Below are positions 19,538-28,360 of a stretch of DNA of 64,000 nucleotides, in pieces. A program made the position numbers and the translations under genes. Where the stretch lies: the NCBI GenBank assembly GCA_963765875.1, contig CAVXYK010000013.1, forward strand, positions 1 to 64,000. The letters run 5' to 3'. The notes beneath the pieces are model-generated. The model saw only the letters and a program-made list of their open reading frames with translations, had not been told where the DNA came from and ran no database searches. Position 1 is the first letter of the stretch; the number at the start of each line of letters is the position of its first letter. The DNA is from JAWKOK01 sp963765875 (lineage in GTDB: Bacteria; Chloroflexota; Anaerolineae; Caldilineales; Caldilineaceae).

Positions 19538-19617
19538 AAGTGCCGGGGACTTCCCGATGCTGGAGCGTCGGCACCAGTGTCGACTCACTCGCTTTGTTGC
19601 AAAAGTCCCCGGCACTT
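19538..19617. repeat. GTGCCGGGGAC-family palindrome
   Basis: Arms AAGTGCCGGGGACTT at 19538-19552 and AAGTCCCCGGCACTT at 19603-19617 are perfect complements. Other members are at 16453, 39447 and 44064. The element sits between convergent genes (permease stop at 19505, SDR stop at 19648), so it may also act as a bidirectional terminator. Confidence 0.7.
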
Positions 19618-19647
19618 TCTTCGCACTATCTGTGACTCCTCCTCTGG

Positions 19648-20403
19648 TCATCCCCGTCCCATGTAGGGCATCTTGGTCGCCATCACCGTGATGAACGGCA
19701 CGTTGGCATCCAGCGGCAGGCTCGCCATATAGACGACGGCTTTGGCCACATGGTCAGCATCCATCATCGCTTCGGCCTTGACCTCACCGTTGGCCTGCAG
19801 GACGCCCTGGCCCAGACGCTCAGACATGTCGGTCAGCGCGTTGCCGACGTCGATCTGGCTGCAGGCGATGTCATAGGCGCGCCCATCCAGCGCGGTCGCT
19901 CGCGTCAGGCCGGTGATGGCGTGCTTGGTCGCCGTGTAGGGCGCTGAGTTGGGACGCGGCACGTGGGCCGAAACCGAGCCGTTGTTGATGATGCGCCCGC
20001 CTCTGGGTTTCTGGATCTTCATGATTCTGAACGCCTCTTGCGTGCAGAGAAAGGCCCCGGTCAGATTGGTATCGATGACGCGTTGCCACTGGTCGAGGGA
20101 CAGCTCTTCCAGCGGCATAGCCGGGGCGCCAACGCCGGCATTGTTGAAGAGCAAATCGAGGCGGCCAAAGGTCTCGATGGTCGTTGCGAACAAGTGCCGA
20201 ACTGATTCGGGATCGGTCACATCGGTGGGGATGGCGAGCACTCGTTCGCCTGCGCCCGATTCGACAGCCGTTCTCTCCAGCAGCTCAGCGCGCCGTCCGG
20301 CCAGGGCGACAGCATAGCCTTCGCTCAGCAGCGCCAGCGCCGTTCGTCTGCCGATGCCACTGCCGCCGCCGGTGATGACGGCGGTTTTCCCGTCTTGTTC
20401 CAT
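19648..20403 (-). CDS. SDR-family NAD(P)-dependent oxidoreductase
   Basis: A Rossmann-fold short-chain dehydrogenase of about 251 residues. The glycine motif is VITGGGSGIG, the structural motif is NNAG, and the catalytic pair is YTATK (YxxxK) preceded by a serine in NNGSVSAH. The start is the ATG at 20403, because GAGGAG lies 8 nt upstream; the GTG at 20412 would sit on top of it. The substrate cannot be told from sequence. With the zinc dehydrogenase, amidohydrolase and rhamnonate dehydratase-like genes nearby, a sugar or sugar-acid oxidation is plausible. Transcribed away from the pRiA4b-like gene. Confidence 0.85.
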   Translation of the reverse strand: MEQDGKTAVITGGGSGIGRRTALALLSEGYAVALAGRRAELLERTAVESGAGERVLAIPTDVTDPESVRHLFATTIETFGRLDLLFNNAGVGAPAMPLEELSLDQWQRVIDTNLTGAFLCTQEAFRIMKIQKPRGGRIINNGSVSAHVPRPNSAPYTATKHAITGLTRATALDGRAYDIACSQIDVGNALTDMSERLGQGVLQANGEVKAEAMMDADHVAKAVVYMASLPLDANVPFITVMATKMPYMGRG

Positions 20404-20574
20404 TGTGTACACTCCTCTTCTTGTGCGAAACTCGTGACATCGATCAGGTTGCTATCCATAGCATAGGCTATTGCCTAAGTAAACTCAATTGACACAGCCG
20501 ATGTGTGGATCTACTATATGACGATATCCTACCGCGAGAGTACCAGGAAGGTGCGCAAGGAAGGAGTGTCTCAT

Positions 20575-21816
20575 TTGTCTTCGTCCAGTCCCCTCAAAGA
20601 TTCGGAAGATTTGGTCCGCGATACACCCATTGACAGCAACGGCCCCGGAACCATATTGCGCGATGTCGAGGCAGCACTGGATTTTTTTGCGACAGTGTCG
20701 CCCGCATTGATGGCGGATCGCACTCTTCCGCCAGGAGTCGAGCAGACGCTTGATGAACGGCTCTATGGCAAGCCAGACCAGGCCGGTGACTTTGTTCAGC
20801 CCTTTTTTGCTCACATACATGGAATTTTCCTGCTTCTTCGCGCTTCAGGCTTGACAAAAGTGATCAGCGCGAGGCGAGGTTGGACGCTGACCATTGATTC
20901 GTCCGCCGAGGAACGATGGCAGACTTTCAGCGCAGCAGATCGATATTTCACGTTGTTGGAAACCTGGCTACTCTACGGAGATGCTGATACGCTGGCTGGA
21001 CGCCAACCATCACAACAAAAAATCATGCCGCTCGATTTGTGGTGGAATTTCTTCCGGATTCTCAAACCTCAGACCTTCTACGAGGAAGATCTGGCAGAGC
21101 AGCGACGCTTCTGGCCGGCGGTACACAATCTTGCTCTGATGCAAATGTTTGGCCTGATTTCGGTAGTGGATGTGTCGGACAAGGAGAGCAAGGGCTGGCA
21201 GACGGACGCCGTTCTCAGGACGACTTGGGGCGATTCGCTGTTGTCTCAGATAACCGGCGAAGCGGTTACTGGTCAGAATCGTAGAATATGGTACAACAGT
21301 GGTCAGCGTGGCATCTCTAATCCTGGGCAACTGCAGTCGATATTGCAGCCTGTTCGGCCAGACTGGACACACGCGCTCTCTTCAACGGTTGAACTGATTC
21401 GAGAGGGTCTCTTTTTCTTCAAAGTCTCGCTAGATAAGAACCTCTGGCGTCAGGCGGCGCTTCCTGCTGAAAGCACGTTGCAGGATCTCAGTGATGCAAT
21501 TCTGCATGCATATGGATTCAACCACGACCATCTGTTCCGATTTTTCTACCCGGATCACCTCGGTCTGACGCAGGTGGCCCAACACCCGGACCTGGACGGC
21601 GGCCCTCATGCAGACGAGGTGCGGATCGGAGATCTATCTGCCGGTCCGGGTTTTCACATGGTCTACAACTATGATTTTGTGGAGGACTGGCTGTTTGATA
21701 TCGAGCTGATCACGGTCGTAAAGGGCGCGTCCAACCTTTCGCGGTACGGGCTTGGCCCAAGTTCCGGTAGGTCACCTGACCAGTATCATGGCCAAGGAGG
21801 CGGATGGCTCATCTAG
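20575..21816 (+). CDS. Plasmid pRiA4b ORF-3-like family protein
   Basis: The C-terminal 130 residues match the pRiA4b ORF-3 fold (LFFFKVSLDKNLWRQAALPA, LQDLSDAILHAYGFNHDHLF, VYNYDFVEDWLFDIEL). About 280 residues before it are helix-rich and unassigned. A TTG at 20575 is taken as start because AAGGAG lies 8 nt before it. In-frame upstream codons (ATG 20518, GTG 20503) have weaker sites, so the true start is uncertain. The family is often mis-named as a transposon passenger protein and its function is unknown. No transposon features are near. Confidence 0.7.
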   Translation: MSSSSPLKDSEDLVRDTPIDSNGPGTILRDVEAALDFFATVSPALMADRTLPPGVEQTLDERLYGKPDQAGDFVQPFFAHIHGIFLLLRASGLTKVISARRGWTLTIDSSAEERWQTFSAADRYFTLLETWLLYGDADTLAGRQPSQQKIMPLDLWWNFFRILKPQTFYEEDLAEQRRFWPAVHNLALMQMFGLISVVDVSDKESKGWQTDAVLRTTWGDSLLSQITGEAVTGQNRRIWYNSGQRGISNPGQLQSILQPVRPDWTHALSSTVELIREGLFFFKVSLDKNLWRQAALPAESTLQDLSDAILHAYGFNHDHLFRFFYPDHLGLTQVAQHPDLDGGPHADEVRIGDLSAGPGFHMVYNYDFVEDWLFDIELITVVKGASNLSRYGLGPSSGRSPDQYHGQGGGWLI

Positions 21817-21875
21817 GGATTCTTATGGTTCTGGCCGCGTCGAGTACATTGAGCTTGCTACCCAAGCATCCGACG

Positions 21876-22904
21876 CTACGCGGGCACCAACAACACCTTC
21901 GAGACGTCACCGGGCTCATTCAATAGCCTTTCGAACCAGGCTCCGCCGTCGCGCAGCGGCGCTTCAACAATCCACGGGTCCAGCCCCACCACGCCTTGAT
22001 CCAATAGCTCAACGGCGCGCGCAAAATTCCTTGGCGCGTAGGCGAACGAGCCACGCACCACAATCTCGCGGCGGATGATGTCAGCGGCCGGCATCTCGCT
22101 GACCTCCTGGTGTAGGCCGCTCAGGATCAGGGTTCCGCCTGACTGCGTTGCCGCGACACATTGACTTCGCGTGATCGCCAGGCCGACGGCATCGACAGAG
22201 ACCGCGACGCCGAGCCCGCTGGTCTGCTCACGGACGACCTCGACAACATCCTTGGCGCGTGGGTTAATCACGGTACCGCCCAGTTCTCCGGCCATGGCCG
22301 CCCGTTCTTCACTCAAGTCGGCCATGAAGACGCGCTTGGCGCCGTTGAAGAAGAGCACCTGCATCGCCAGCAACCCGATCGGTCCCGCGCCGATGATCAG
22401 GCACGCTTTGCCGGAGACATCGCCGGCCATCTCTCCGATGCGGACCGCACAGGCAACCGGTTCCGTCAACGCCCCGTCGCGCAGTGAAAGGCCCATGGGC
22501 AGCGGTTTGACCTGCACCACAGGAGTCGTCACGAATGAGGCATAGGCGCCGGGCCCGTGAGCGCCCAGCACGCGTCGCTGCGGGCAGAGGTGTCCATCGC
22601 CACGGCGGCAGTAGCCGCATTCACCACATTGACTCAACGGGTTGACGGTCACCGCTTGCCCGATGCGCAGGCCAATCTTGTCGCGATCGATGCCCGAACC
22701 CAGCTCCACGATCTTGCCCGAAAACTCATGGCCCATCACCAGCGGCGGCACGCGCAGGGAACTGTGCCCCAGGTAGCCGCTCAACTCTGACCCGCATATG
22801 CCCGCGTAGGCCACTTCGATCATCGCTTCGCCTGCGGCAGGGGCCGGCTTCTCAACTTCGTGCATGACCATCCGACTGGGCGCTTCCCAGACCAATGCTT
22901 GCAT
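21876..22904 (-). CDS. Zinc-dependent alcohol dehydrogenase (MDR superfamily)
   Basis: About 342 residues. The start at 22904 (MQALVWEAPSRMVMHEVEKP) has AAGGAG 9 nt upstream. Catalytic zinc ligands are visible as AGICGSE and GHEFSG. The structural zinc cysteines are CGECGYCRRGDGHLC. The Rossmann motif is IIGAGPIGLLAMQVL. This is the threonine/sorbitol dehydrogenase-like branch, which oxidises secondary alcohols of polyols or sugar acids with NAD(P). It is in line with the amidohydrolase and enolase genes on the same strand, but a 364-bp gap holding a repeat element separates it from them. Confidence 0.85.
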   Translation of the reverse strand: MQALVWEAPSRMVMHEVEKPAPAAGEAMIEVAYAGICGSELSGYLGHSSLRVPPLVMGHEFSGKIVELGSGIDRDKIGLRIGQAVTVNPLSQCGECGYCRRGDGHLCPQRRVLGAHGPGAYASFVTTPVVQVKPLPMGLSLRDGALTEPVACAVRIGEMAGDVSGKACLIIGAGPIGLLAMQVLFFNGAKRVFMADLSEERAAMAGELGGTVINPRAKDVVEVVREQTSGLGVAVSVDAVGLAITRSQCVAATQSGGTLILSGLHQEVSEMPAADIIRREIVVRGSFAYAPRNFARAVELLDQGVVGLDPWIVEAPLRDGGAWFERLLNEPGDVSKVLLVPA

Positions 22905-22960
22905 GGATGTTTTCTCCTTGTGGTGATCTTGTATCTTGTCGATCATGTCGAATCTAGTTT

Positions 22961-23258
22961 TTTGTCACAGATTCACACTGATAAAGAAATGATTTTCACA
23001 GATGATTTTTATGGACTTCGGTCGAGAATGTCATGTCCGTTTCTGATATTGCAGTTGGTCTGACGCGGACATGGCATTCCTAGAAGCGTTTTCAGAATGC
23101 GGTTGATGACTCTCGACATGGAATCCCCCAATCATGGAACCACCTGGCGGGGAATGCCGTGTCCCTACAGGCTGGACTTGTTATGAATTCACCCATCTTT
23201 CTTAATCAAGATCTATCTGTGTCCCATCCGTATTTCATCTGTGTGAATCTGTGACAAA
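22961..23258. repeat. MITE-like element with 18-bp terminal inverted repeats
   Basis: Perfect outer inverted repeats TTTGTCACAGATTCACAC (22961-22978) and its complement (23241-23258) enclose about 260 bp. Inside is a partial copy of the GGAATGCCWTGTCCG family at about 23025-23175. It has the arms TGTCATGTCCG and CGGACATGGCATTCC and the tail GGCGGGGAATGCCGTGTCCC. No transposase is encoded. The element fills most of the gap between the dehydrogenase and the amidohydrolase. Confidence 0.7.
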
Positions 23259-23268
23259 ATCCTCTCCA

Positions 23269-24117
23269 TCACAAACCCAATTGCCCGACTATCCCAAACA
23301 GCGTACCGCCCAGAATCATCGCTTGATCCGCAGGCGAGATGAAATCACAATGAGTGCGTACAATTTCCAGGCTATGCCTGTAGGTGATGAACTGCCTCGC
23401 CACAGGATAGTCGGAGCCCCAGCAGAGCCGATCCGGCCCAAGCTCGTTGACCAGTCGCTTGACGACCGCCTGCATGTCCCGGATCGGGAAATCCCACTTG
23501 GGACCGGCTGTGCCGTAGTAGAATCCGGAGACCTTGACGTAGACATTGTCGACGGACCCACAAGCCAGCAATTGCTCGATACTCTCCGGCTTCGCTATCT
23601 GGGCATGGCCCATGTGGTGGAGCAGCACAGGCACCTGCGGATGGTTCACCGCCAGTCGACAGATCGCCTCGATCTGATGCGGGTGACATGAAATGCTGGC
23701 CAGCAAGCGCCGGCGAGATGCCTCGGCGAAAAGCGCGTCAGCCTCGTTGGCGGTCAGCCAACCGTCCTCTTCTGGAGCCAGGTAGTGGGTGAAGCCGACA
23801 ATGGGCATCGCTTCGGCCAAGGCTTGCAGGCGTTCTGTTGCGCCGGGCAGATGATAGGTCGGCGACCAAAAGCTGTCCAGATCGGCCACTTGAAGGAGCC
23901 GTTGCGGATATCGCTCCACTGCCTTGGCCACGTACCGATTGTTGTGCGGATTATGATCGATCTCTGCGCAGACGATCAACGCCTGATCCACGCCGTTGCG
24001 ATCCATCTCGAACAGCAACTGCTCCACACGTCCCCGTTCTTCCGGATCCGGAACCGGCGGCTCATAGGGCCATCGTTCCCACGCATGACAATGACCGTCA
24101 AATATTGTCAAACTCAT
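23269..24117 (-). CDS. Amidohydrolase family protein (COG3618-like, possible sugar lactonase)
   Basis: 282 residues with the TIM-barrel metal-dependent hydrolase signature. The metal ligands are DGHCHAW (HxH), later histidines in SCHPHQ and LHHMGHA, and the aspartate in WGSDYPVAR. Amidohydrolase-2 members next to MR/MLE enolases often hydrolyse sugar lactones such as L-fuconolactone or L-rhamnonolactone. Here the rhamnonate dehydratase-like gene ends only 64 bp upstream on the same strand, which supports that role without proving it. The start is the ATG at 24117. Confidence 0.75.
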   Translation of the reverse strand: MSLTIFDGHCHAWERWPYEPPVPDPEERGRVEQLLFEMDRNGVDQALIVCAEIDHNPHNNRYVAKAVERYPQRLLQVADLDSFWSPTYHLPGATERLQALAEAMPIVGFTHYLAPEEDGWLTANEADALFAEASRRRLLASISCHPHQIEAICRLAVNHPQVPVLLHHMGHAQIAKPESIEQLLACGSVDNVYVKVSGFYYGTAGPKWDFPIRDMQAVVKRLVNELGPDRLCWGSDYPVARQFITYRHSLEIVRTHCDFISPADQAMILGGTLFGIVGQLGL

Positions 24118-24181
24118 CCTGTCACCCCCTCACACTGCCAATCCTGAGCCTGTCGAAGGGTCACCCCCTCATCCCATCAGC

Positions 24182-25339
24182 TCAGAACGGCGCGAACCAC
24201 TTCGCCTCAACACCGAGCCCAAACCCAGGGGCGTCGCTCGGCACAAGAAAGCCGTCCTCGGCAACGGGCTGGCCGGGCAGACGCGGCGCATCGGCCAGGG
24301 CTACGCCAGGGCGAGAACCCATGAAGTATTCGAGCAATGGAATGCCTGCATAGGCGTAGGAGAAGTGCTGGCCAAAGGGGTTGCGTGCGCCGCCATGCAG
24401 CATGACGGGAATGCCCGCAGCCTCGGCCATGGCCACGATCTTCTGACAGACGGTCACCCCGCCGCACCAGTTGATGTCGGGCTGGAGGATGTCGGCCACC
24501 CGATTTTCGATGGCCCACTGGAATGGCACACTGGTGTACCAATGTTCGCCCGTCGACAGGGTCTGCCAGGGCAGCCGACGACGAAGCTCCTGATGTGCCG
24601 TGAAGTCTTCGGGGATCAGGCACTCTTCAATCCACTTGAGGCGATAGGGGCGCAACCGTTCGGCCAGACGCACCGTGTAGTCAACGTTAAAGGCCATCCA
24701 GCAGTCAAGCATGAGTTCGCACTGATCGCCGATCTGTTCACGCACCCCGGCGACGAAAGCCTCGTTTTTGTCCAGCCCGGCCAGGCCGTCGGCTGGACCG
24801 TACGGACAGGCCAGCTTAAAGGCTTTGAATCCTAGCTCCTGGTACCAGTCCACATCGTTGCCGGTGACGTAGCACGTCATCTTGTCGCGGGCAGGGCCGC
24901 CGAGAAGCTGGTAGACTGGCTGATCCAACAGCTTGCCCTTCAGGTCCCAGAGGGCCAAATCGATGGCGCTGATGGCGTAGGAGGCCAGCCCTTGTGTGCC
25001 GTAGGGCTTGGTCAGCCGGAACATCATGTCGGCGATCTTTTCGGTGGCCAGACAGTTCTGGCCGATTAGTTGCGGTGCAAGATGGTCGTTGATCACCGCG
25101 GCCACCGGCGTACCGTAGCCGGTCGAGCCTGCACCCCAAGTTCCATCCTCGGCCGTCACAATGCACCAGACTTCGTCCCATTTGGGCATCCACATATTGC
25201 GCATGCGTTTGACATGCGGATAGCGTGACATGGGATTGGCCACTTCCGCCGTCTCCCACCAGGACGGGCCGCGGCCGCTACGATCGATGCCATCGTCGGG
25301 CAGGGTCAGGCGCATGGCTTTGATATCGACGATCTTCAT
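24182..25339 (-). CDS. rhmD: Mandelate racemase/muconate lactonizing enzyme family, L-rhamnonate dehydratase-like
   Basis: 385 residues with an N-terminal capping domain and an enolase barrel. Magnesium-ligand regions read LMLDCWMAFNVDY, LKWIEECLIPED and TSGEHWYTS-like (STGEHWYTS). The first and second match what I recall of E. coli RhmD closely (LMLDCWM, LKWIEECL), as do the PMSRY and LQPDINWCGG regions. The reaction would be dehydration of a C6 sugar acid to its 2-keto-3-deoxy form. The gene symbol is by family resemblance and a related acid could be the true substrate. The start at 25339 has GAGAGG 8-9 nt upstream. A 16-bp palindrome lies 25 bp before the start. Confidence 0.75.
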   Translation of the reverse strand: MKIVDIKAMRLTLPDDGIDRSGRGPSWWETAEVANPMSRYPHVKRMRNMWMPKWDEVWCIVTAEDGTWGAGSTGYGTPVAAVINDHLAPQLIGQNCLATEKIADMMFRLTKPYGTQGLASYAISAIDLALWDLKGKLLDQPVYQLLGGPARDKMTCYVTGNDVDWYQELGFKAFKLACPYGPADGLAGLDKNEAFVAGVREQIGDQCELMLDCWMAFNVDYTVRLAERLRPYRLKWIEECLIPEDFTAHQELRRRLPWQTLSTGEHWYTSVPFQWAIENRVADILQPDINWCGGVTVCQKIVAMAEAAGIPVMLHGGARNPFGQHFSYAYAGIPLLEYFMGSRPGVALADAPRLPGQPVAEDGFLVPSDAPGFGLGVEAKWFAPF

Positions 25340-25363
25340 CGTTTGGTTCCTCTCATTCCGATT

Positions 25364-25379
25364 ACCGTACACGTACGGT
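25364..25379. promoter_or_regulatory. Candidate operator upstream of the rhamnonate dehydratase-like gene
   Basis: A perfect inverted repeat ACCGTAC-AC-GTACGGT with a 2-bp centre lies 25-40 bp upstream of the start at 25339. Its size and position suit a LacI- or GntR-type repressor. No regulator gene sits beside it, so the partner is unknown. Confidence 0.45.
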
Positions 25380-25459
25380 GTAAACAGCATTGCTGGCAGA
25401 TATCGAATGCAGATATCGAATATAGAGTAACCGAATACGGCGATTGAAGAAAGTGGGAT

Positions 25460-26128
25460 TTACGAGCCGCTGACCTCGCGGATGATCGCCAGCGCGGCGT
25501 CGATCTCATCCTCGACGATGGTGTGGTCCATTCCGGGATAGATGCGCTCGGTGACGTCGCCGCCCATGCGCTTCAGTGTCGCGCTTGTTTCCTGGACGCG
25601 TTCGAGCGGAATGTGGAAATCGACATCGCTGCAACCGATGAAGACCGGCGTGTTGGCCAGCGAACCAACGTAGTCGCGTGGCGTTTCCGGCGGGCCAATG
25701 AGACCGCCGCTGAAGACCAGCAAGCCGCCGTAGCGACGTGCGTTGCGGGCGACAAACTCCGATGCCAGGCAGGCCCCCTGAGAAAAACCGCCCAGGACCA
25801 CACGCTCGGAAGGGATGCCTGCCTCTTCGGCACGTGCGACAAGATCACGGATAACGCCGAGTCCGGAGCTGATGCCCGGCTCGTTACTTTCGATGGAGGC
25901 CAGAAAGCTGTTGGGATACCAGGTGTTGCCGGCCGCATTTGGCGCCAGGTAGGCGTAGCCGGGCACATCCAGCACGTTGGCCAGCTGCAGGATGCCTTGT
26001 GCGCTATCGCCGCGGCCATGCACGAGAATCAGTGCTGCGGCGGCTTCATCCAGCCGCCGGCCGCTTGTGAGAACGGGTTGCGCTGCGTGGGGACCCTGCA
26101 CGGCAGGGCCCGTGGTCTGCTTAGCCAT
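25460..26128 (-). CDS. Phospholipase/carboxylesterase-type alpha/beta hydrolase (MhqD-like)
   Basis: About 222 residues. The serine-hydrolase nucleophile elbow is GGFSQGA, the aspartate lies in GCSDVDFHIP, the histidine in MDHTI, and the oxyanion region is LVHGRGDS. The start at 26128 has GAGGAG 7 nt upstream. It overlaps the last 8 nt of the dioxygenase gene (ATG at 26128, upstream stop at 26121), so the two are translationally coupled. In Bacillus the MhqD esterase and MhqO/MhqA ring-cleaving dioxygenases form a quinone and azo-compound detoxification regulon. The same pairing here suggests that role. Confidence 0.8.
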   Translation of the reverse strand: MAKQTTGPAVQGPHAAQPVLTSGRRLDEAAAALILVHGRGDSAQGILQLANVLDVPGYAYLAPNAAGNTWYPNSFLASIESNEPGISSGLGVIRDLVARAEEAGIPSERVVLGGFSQGACLASEFVARNARRYGGLLVFSGGLIGPPETPRDYVGSLANTPVFIGCSDVDFHIPLERVQETSATLKRMGGDVTERIYPGMDHTIVEDEIDAALAIIREVSGS

Positions 26129-27086
26129 GGGCATACTCCTCAACTTCGATTTGCGGCAGGCGTGCAGCGATGGATTCGCGTTGCGCTTCCAACCAACTGG
26201 GCAGCATGAGACTTCTGCCAAGTTCCTCGACCGGCTCGTCGACTGCGAACCCGGGTATATCTGTGGCGATTTCGAAGATCGTGCCGCCCGGCTCGCGAAA
26301 GTAGATGGAGCGGAAGTAGCATCGATCCTTGACCTCGGTCACCGGAATGCCGGCCGCCGCAAGATTGTGCCGGGCCTCGGCCTGCTCTGCATCATCGGGG
26401 ACGCGGAAGGCGACATGATGGACTGTGCCCGCGCCCATCTGTCCAGGGCCCAGGCCGGGACGCTCCACCAGATCGACATACATACCGTGGTCATCAGATG
26501 CGCCCTTGAAGCGAATGCGACGACCTGCTTCGCTCTCTTCTTCACCGACCAGCGTGTAGCCCATCTGGTCGACCAATAGCGACGCCGTCCGGTCGGCACT
26601 ATCCACCCAGATTGTGACGCCATGGAATGCCCGTAGCGCATGCTCTTCGGGAATCGGGCCCTCGGCCCAGAACTGTGGCGCTGGTCGACCCTCATGGGTG
26701 ATCAGTTCGACGCGCATGGCGTCCGGGTCCTGAAAACTGAGGACATCCGCACCGAAGCGACGCTCCCGTTGCAGGTCGCTCACGCCGTAGCCTTGCAGTC
26801 GATTCTGCCAATGGTCGATGGACGAAGGCAGGATAGTGTAGGCTCCGGCTGCTACTTCGCCATTACCGACACGACCTGGCCTCGCACCGGGCCAGGGGAA
26901 GTAGGTCATGACTGTGCCGGGGCTGCCGACGCGATCGCCGTAATAGAGATGGTAGGTGCCGTTGTCATCGAAGTTCACGGTGCGTTTGATGAATCGCTGA
27001 CCCAGAATCCGGGTGTAGAAATCGACGTTCGTCTGCGGGTCACTGGCCATCACCGTAATGTGATGGATCCCCTGGATTGGTTGCAT
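26121..27086 (-). CDS. Glyoxalase-fold ring-cleaving dioxygenase (MhqO-like)
   Basis: 321 residues with two vicinal-oxygen-chelate modules. The first is GIHHITVMASDPQTNVDFYT with E in RVELITHEG. The second is FHGVTIWVDSADRTASLLVD, with HHVAF and IFEIATD. The HH at the start, the HH in VHHVAF and the E in IFEIAT are the expected metal ligands. Family members cleave hydroquinone-type rings or act on quinone adducts. It has an AAGGAG site 9 nt before the start at 27086. It is co-transcribed with the MhqD-like gene and diverges from a TetR regulator across a promoter-operator region. Confidence 0.8.
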   Translation of the reverse strand: MQPIQGIHHITVMASDPQTNVDFYTRILGQRFIKRTVNFDDNGTYHLYYGDRVGSPGTVMTYFPWPGARPGRVGNGEVAAGAYTILPSSIDHWQNRLQGYGVSDLQRERRFGADVLSFQDPDAMRVELITHEGRPAPQFWAEGPIPEEHALRAFHGVTIWVDSADRTASLLVDQMGYTLVGEEESEAGRRIRFKGASDDHGMYVDLVERPGLGPGQMGAGTVHHVAFRVPDDAEQAEARHNLAAAGIPVTEVKDRCYFRSIYFREPGGTIFEIATDIPGFAVDEPVEELGRSLMLPSWLEAQRESIAARLPQIEVEEYAHG

Positions 27087-27099
27087 GTCGACGTGCTCC

Positions 27100-27150
27100 T
27101 TGACATCTGCTCTCTGTTTGCTAGAATAGCAAGCGGACTGCGGTCCGTTT
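27100..27150 (+). promoter_or_regulatory. Sigma70-type promoter and TetR operator in the divergent region
   Basis: TTGACA at 27100-27105, a 16-bp spacer and TAGAAT at 27122-27127 give a good promoter for the plus-strand TetR gene. A 20-bp imperfect palindrome AAGCGGAC-TGCG-GTCCGTTT at 27131-27150 covers the expected transcription start. It would block both this promoter and the divergent dioxygenase/esterase operon. This is the classic arrangement of an autoregulated TetR repressor. Confidence 0.7.
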
Positions 27151-27165
27151 GTGGCTCAATCATAG

Positions 27166-27825
27166 ATGAGAAGGAAAGAAGATACTGTGGACGACATTAC
27201 ACTTCAGACAGCGGGACCGTCGATGCAGCCCGGCAGGCGACGCGCCGATGCCGTGGCCAACGAGGCCCTGATACTTGCTGCGGCAACCAGGCTCTTTGAA
27301 CAGGACGGCATCGAGGCCGTGGCGATGTCGGCGATTGCCCGAGAGGCGGGCCTCGGCAAGGGGACGCTCTATCGTGCCTTCGCCAACAAGGGCGAACTCT
27401 GTCTGGCGCTCATGGACGAGGATCTGCGGCGCTTTCAGGATCGAACCCTGGGCCTGCTGTCGGAGCAGGGTAGTGCGCCACCGCTGGCGCTGTTGGCAGC
27501 CTTTCTCGACAGCCTGGTGCGTTTCATGGGCGGCCATGCCACGCTCATGTGTGAGGCTGAAGAGCATGGAGCGCTGCGCAATCGGCCGGAGATCAACCAG
27601 ACGTCACTGCATGACTGGTTGCGCACGACTGTGCTCGTGCTGTTGCGCAAAGGGCAGGCTGAGGGAGAGATCGCAGGAGACGCCGACCTGGACTATCTTG
27701 CTGATGCCGTGCTTGCGCCGCTCAATCCGCGTCTGATCCGGCATCAATTGCGTGAGCAGAAACTGGATGTTGACATAATCAGTGCGCGGCTTGTTCGCTT
27801 TGTGATGGGTGGTGTGCGGGAGTAG
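27166..27825 (+). CDS. TetR/AcrR-family transcriptional regulator
   Basis: About 219 residues from the ATG at 27166. A GTG at 27187 with AAGGAAAG upstream is an equally possible start (212 residues). The N-terminal helix-turn-helix is clear (LILAAATRLFEQDGIEAV, MSAIAREAGLGKGTLYRAFA). The C-terminal ligand domain is typical in length. It is divergent from the MhqO/MhqD-like operon with a palindrome between them, so it probably represses that operon and itself and responds to an aromatic or electrophilic ligand. In Bacillus the equivalent regulator is MarR-type, so this is a different wiring. Confidence 0.85.
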   Translation: MRRKEDTVDDITLQTAGPSMQPGRRRADAVANEALILAAATRLFEQDGIEAVAMSAIAREAGLGKGTLYRAFANKGELCLALMDEDLRRFQDRTLGLLSEQGSAPPLALLAAFLDSLVRFMGGHATLMCEAEEHGALRNRPEINQTSLHDWLRTTVLVLLRKGQAEGEIAGDADLDYLADAVLAPLNPRLIRHQLREQKLDVDIISARLVRFVMGGVRE

Positions 27826-28329
27826 GGGGTCGGGGGCCTATAGGCATCGAGCTCAGGATAAATTTGAACTCGCCATCGGTCTTGGATGTTAGCGAATAGA
27901 CGCTGGTATTACGCAGGTGCGGTCTGTGACCCATGCGCATCAAGCTAAGCGTTATGTCTAGCGTTGCCGTTGATTGCGGCAGGGATAAATCCCGCCGCTA
28001 ACAGCGACAAGCCGCCTCAGCGGCTGGAGTTAAGCGCCTGTGGGCGCTTTTCGTTGCTAGCAGCCGGCTTCAGCCGTTGCTGCGTGCCGGTTCAAATCGG
28101 TGCGGAATTTAACATAATCCTTAGCTTGATGCGCATGGGATTAGGCCCGACATGTAATACGCGTTGGCTATGGACTTGCGCATCAAATGCGCTTCCAGGA
28201 ATGCCTTGTCCGCCGCCGATTGAGCACGGACAAGGCATTCCTAGCCACAGTTTGGCAGGCGATGCATCTTGTGAGGTGAAGCGGTTTGAATCAATCATGC
28301 ATTGGTGGGGAATGCCTTGTCCCTACGTA
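27826..28329. repeat. Intergenic region with a partial GGAATGCCWTGTCCG-family element
   Basis: No coding ORF is supported here. GGAATGCCTTGTCCG (28199-28213) and its complement (28227-28241) form a 15-bp stem. GGGGAATGCCTTGTCCCTACG follows at about 28307-28327. These pieces match longer elements at 47155-47455 and 51680-51980. The sequence before 28150 has smaller palindromes around AAATCCCGCCGCTAACAGCG. Confidence 0.65.
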
Positions 28330-28360
28330 CGTTCTTGTCCCGCATTCGACACGGTTGCGG

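Noticed and set aside
20575..21816. Transposon passenger gene
   Set aside because: The pRiA4b ORF-3 family is often named after IS1096, but no inverted repeats or transposase flank this copy.
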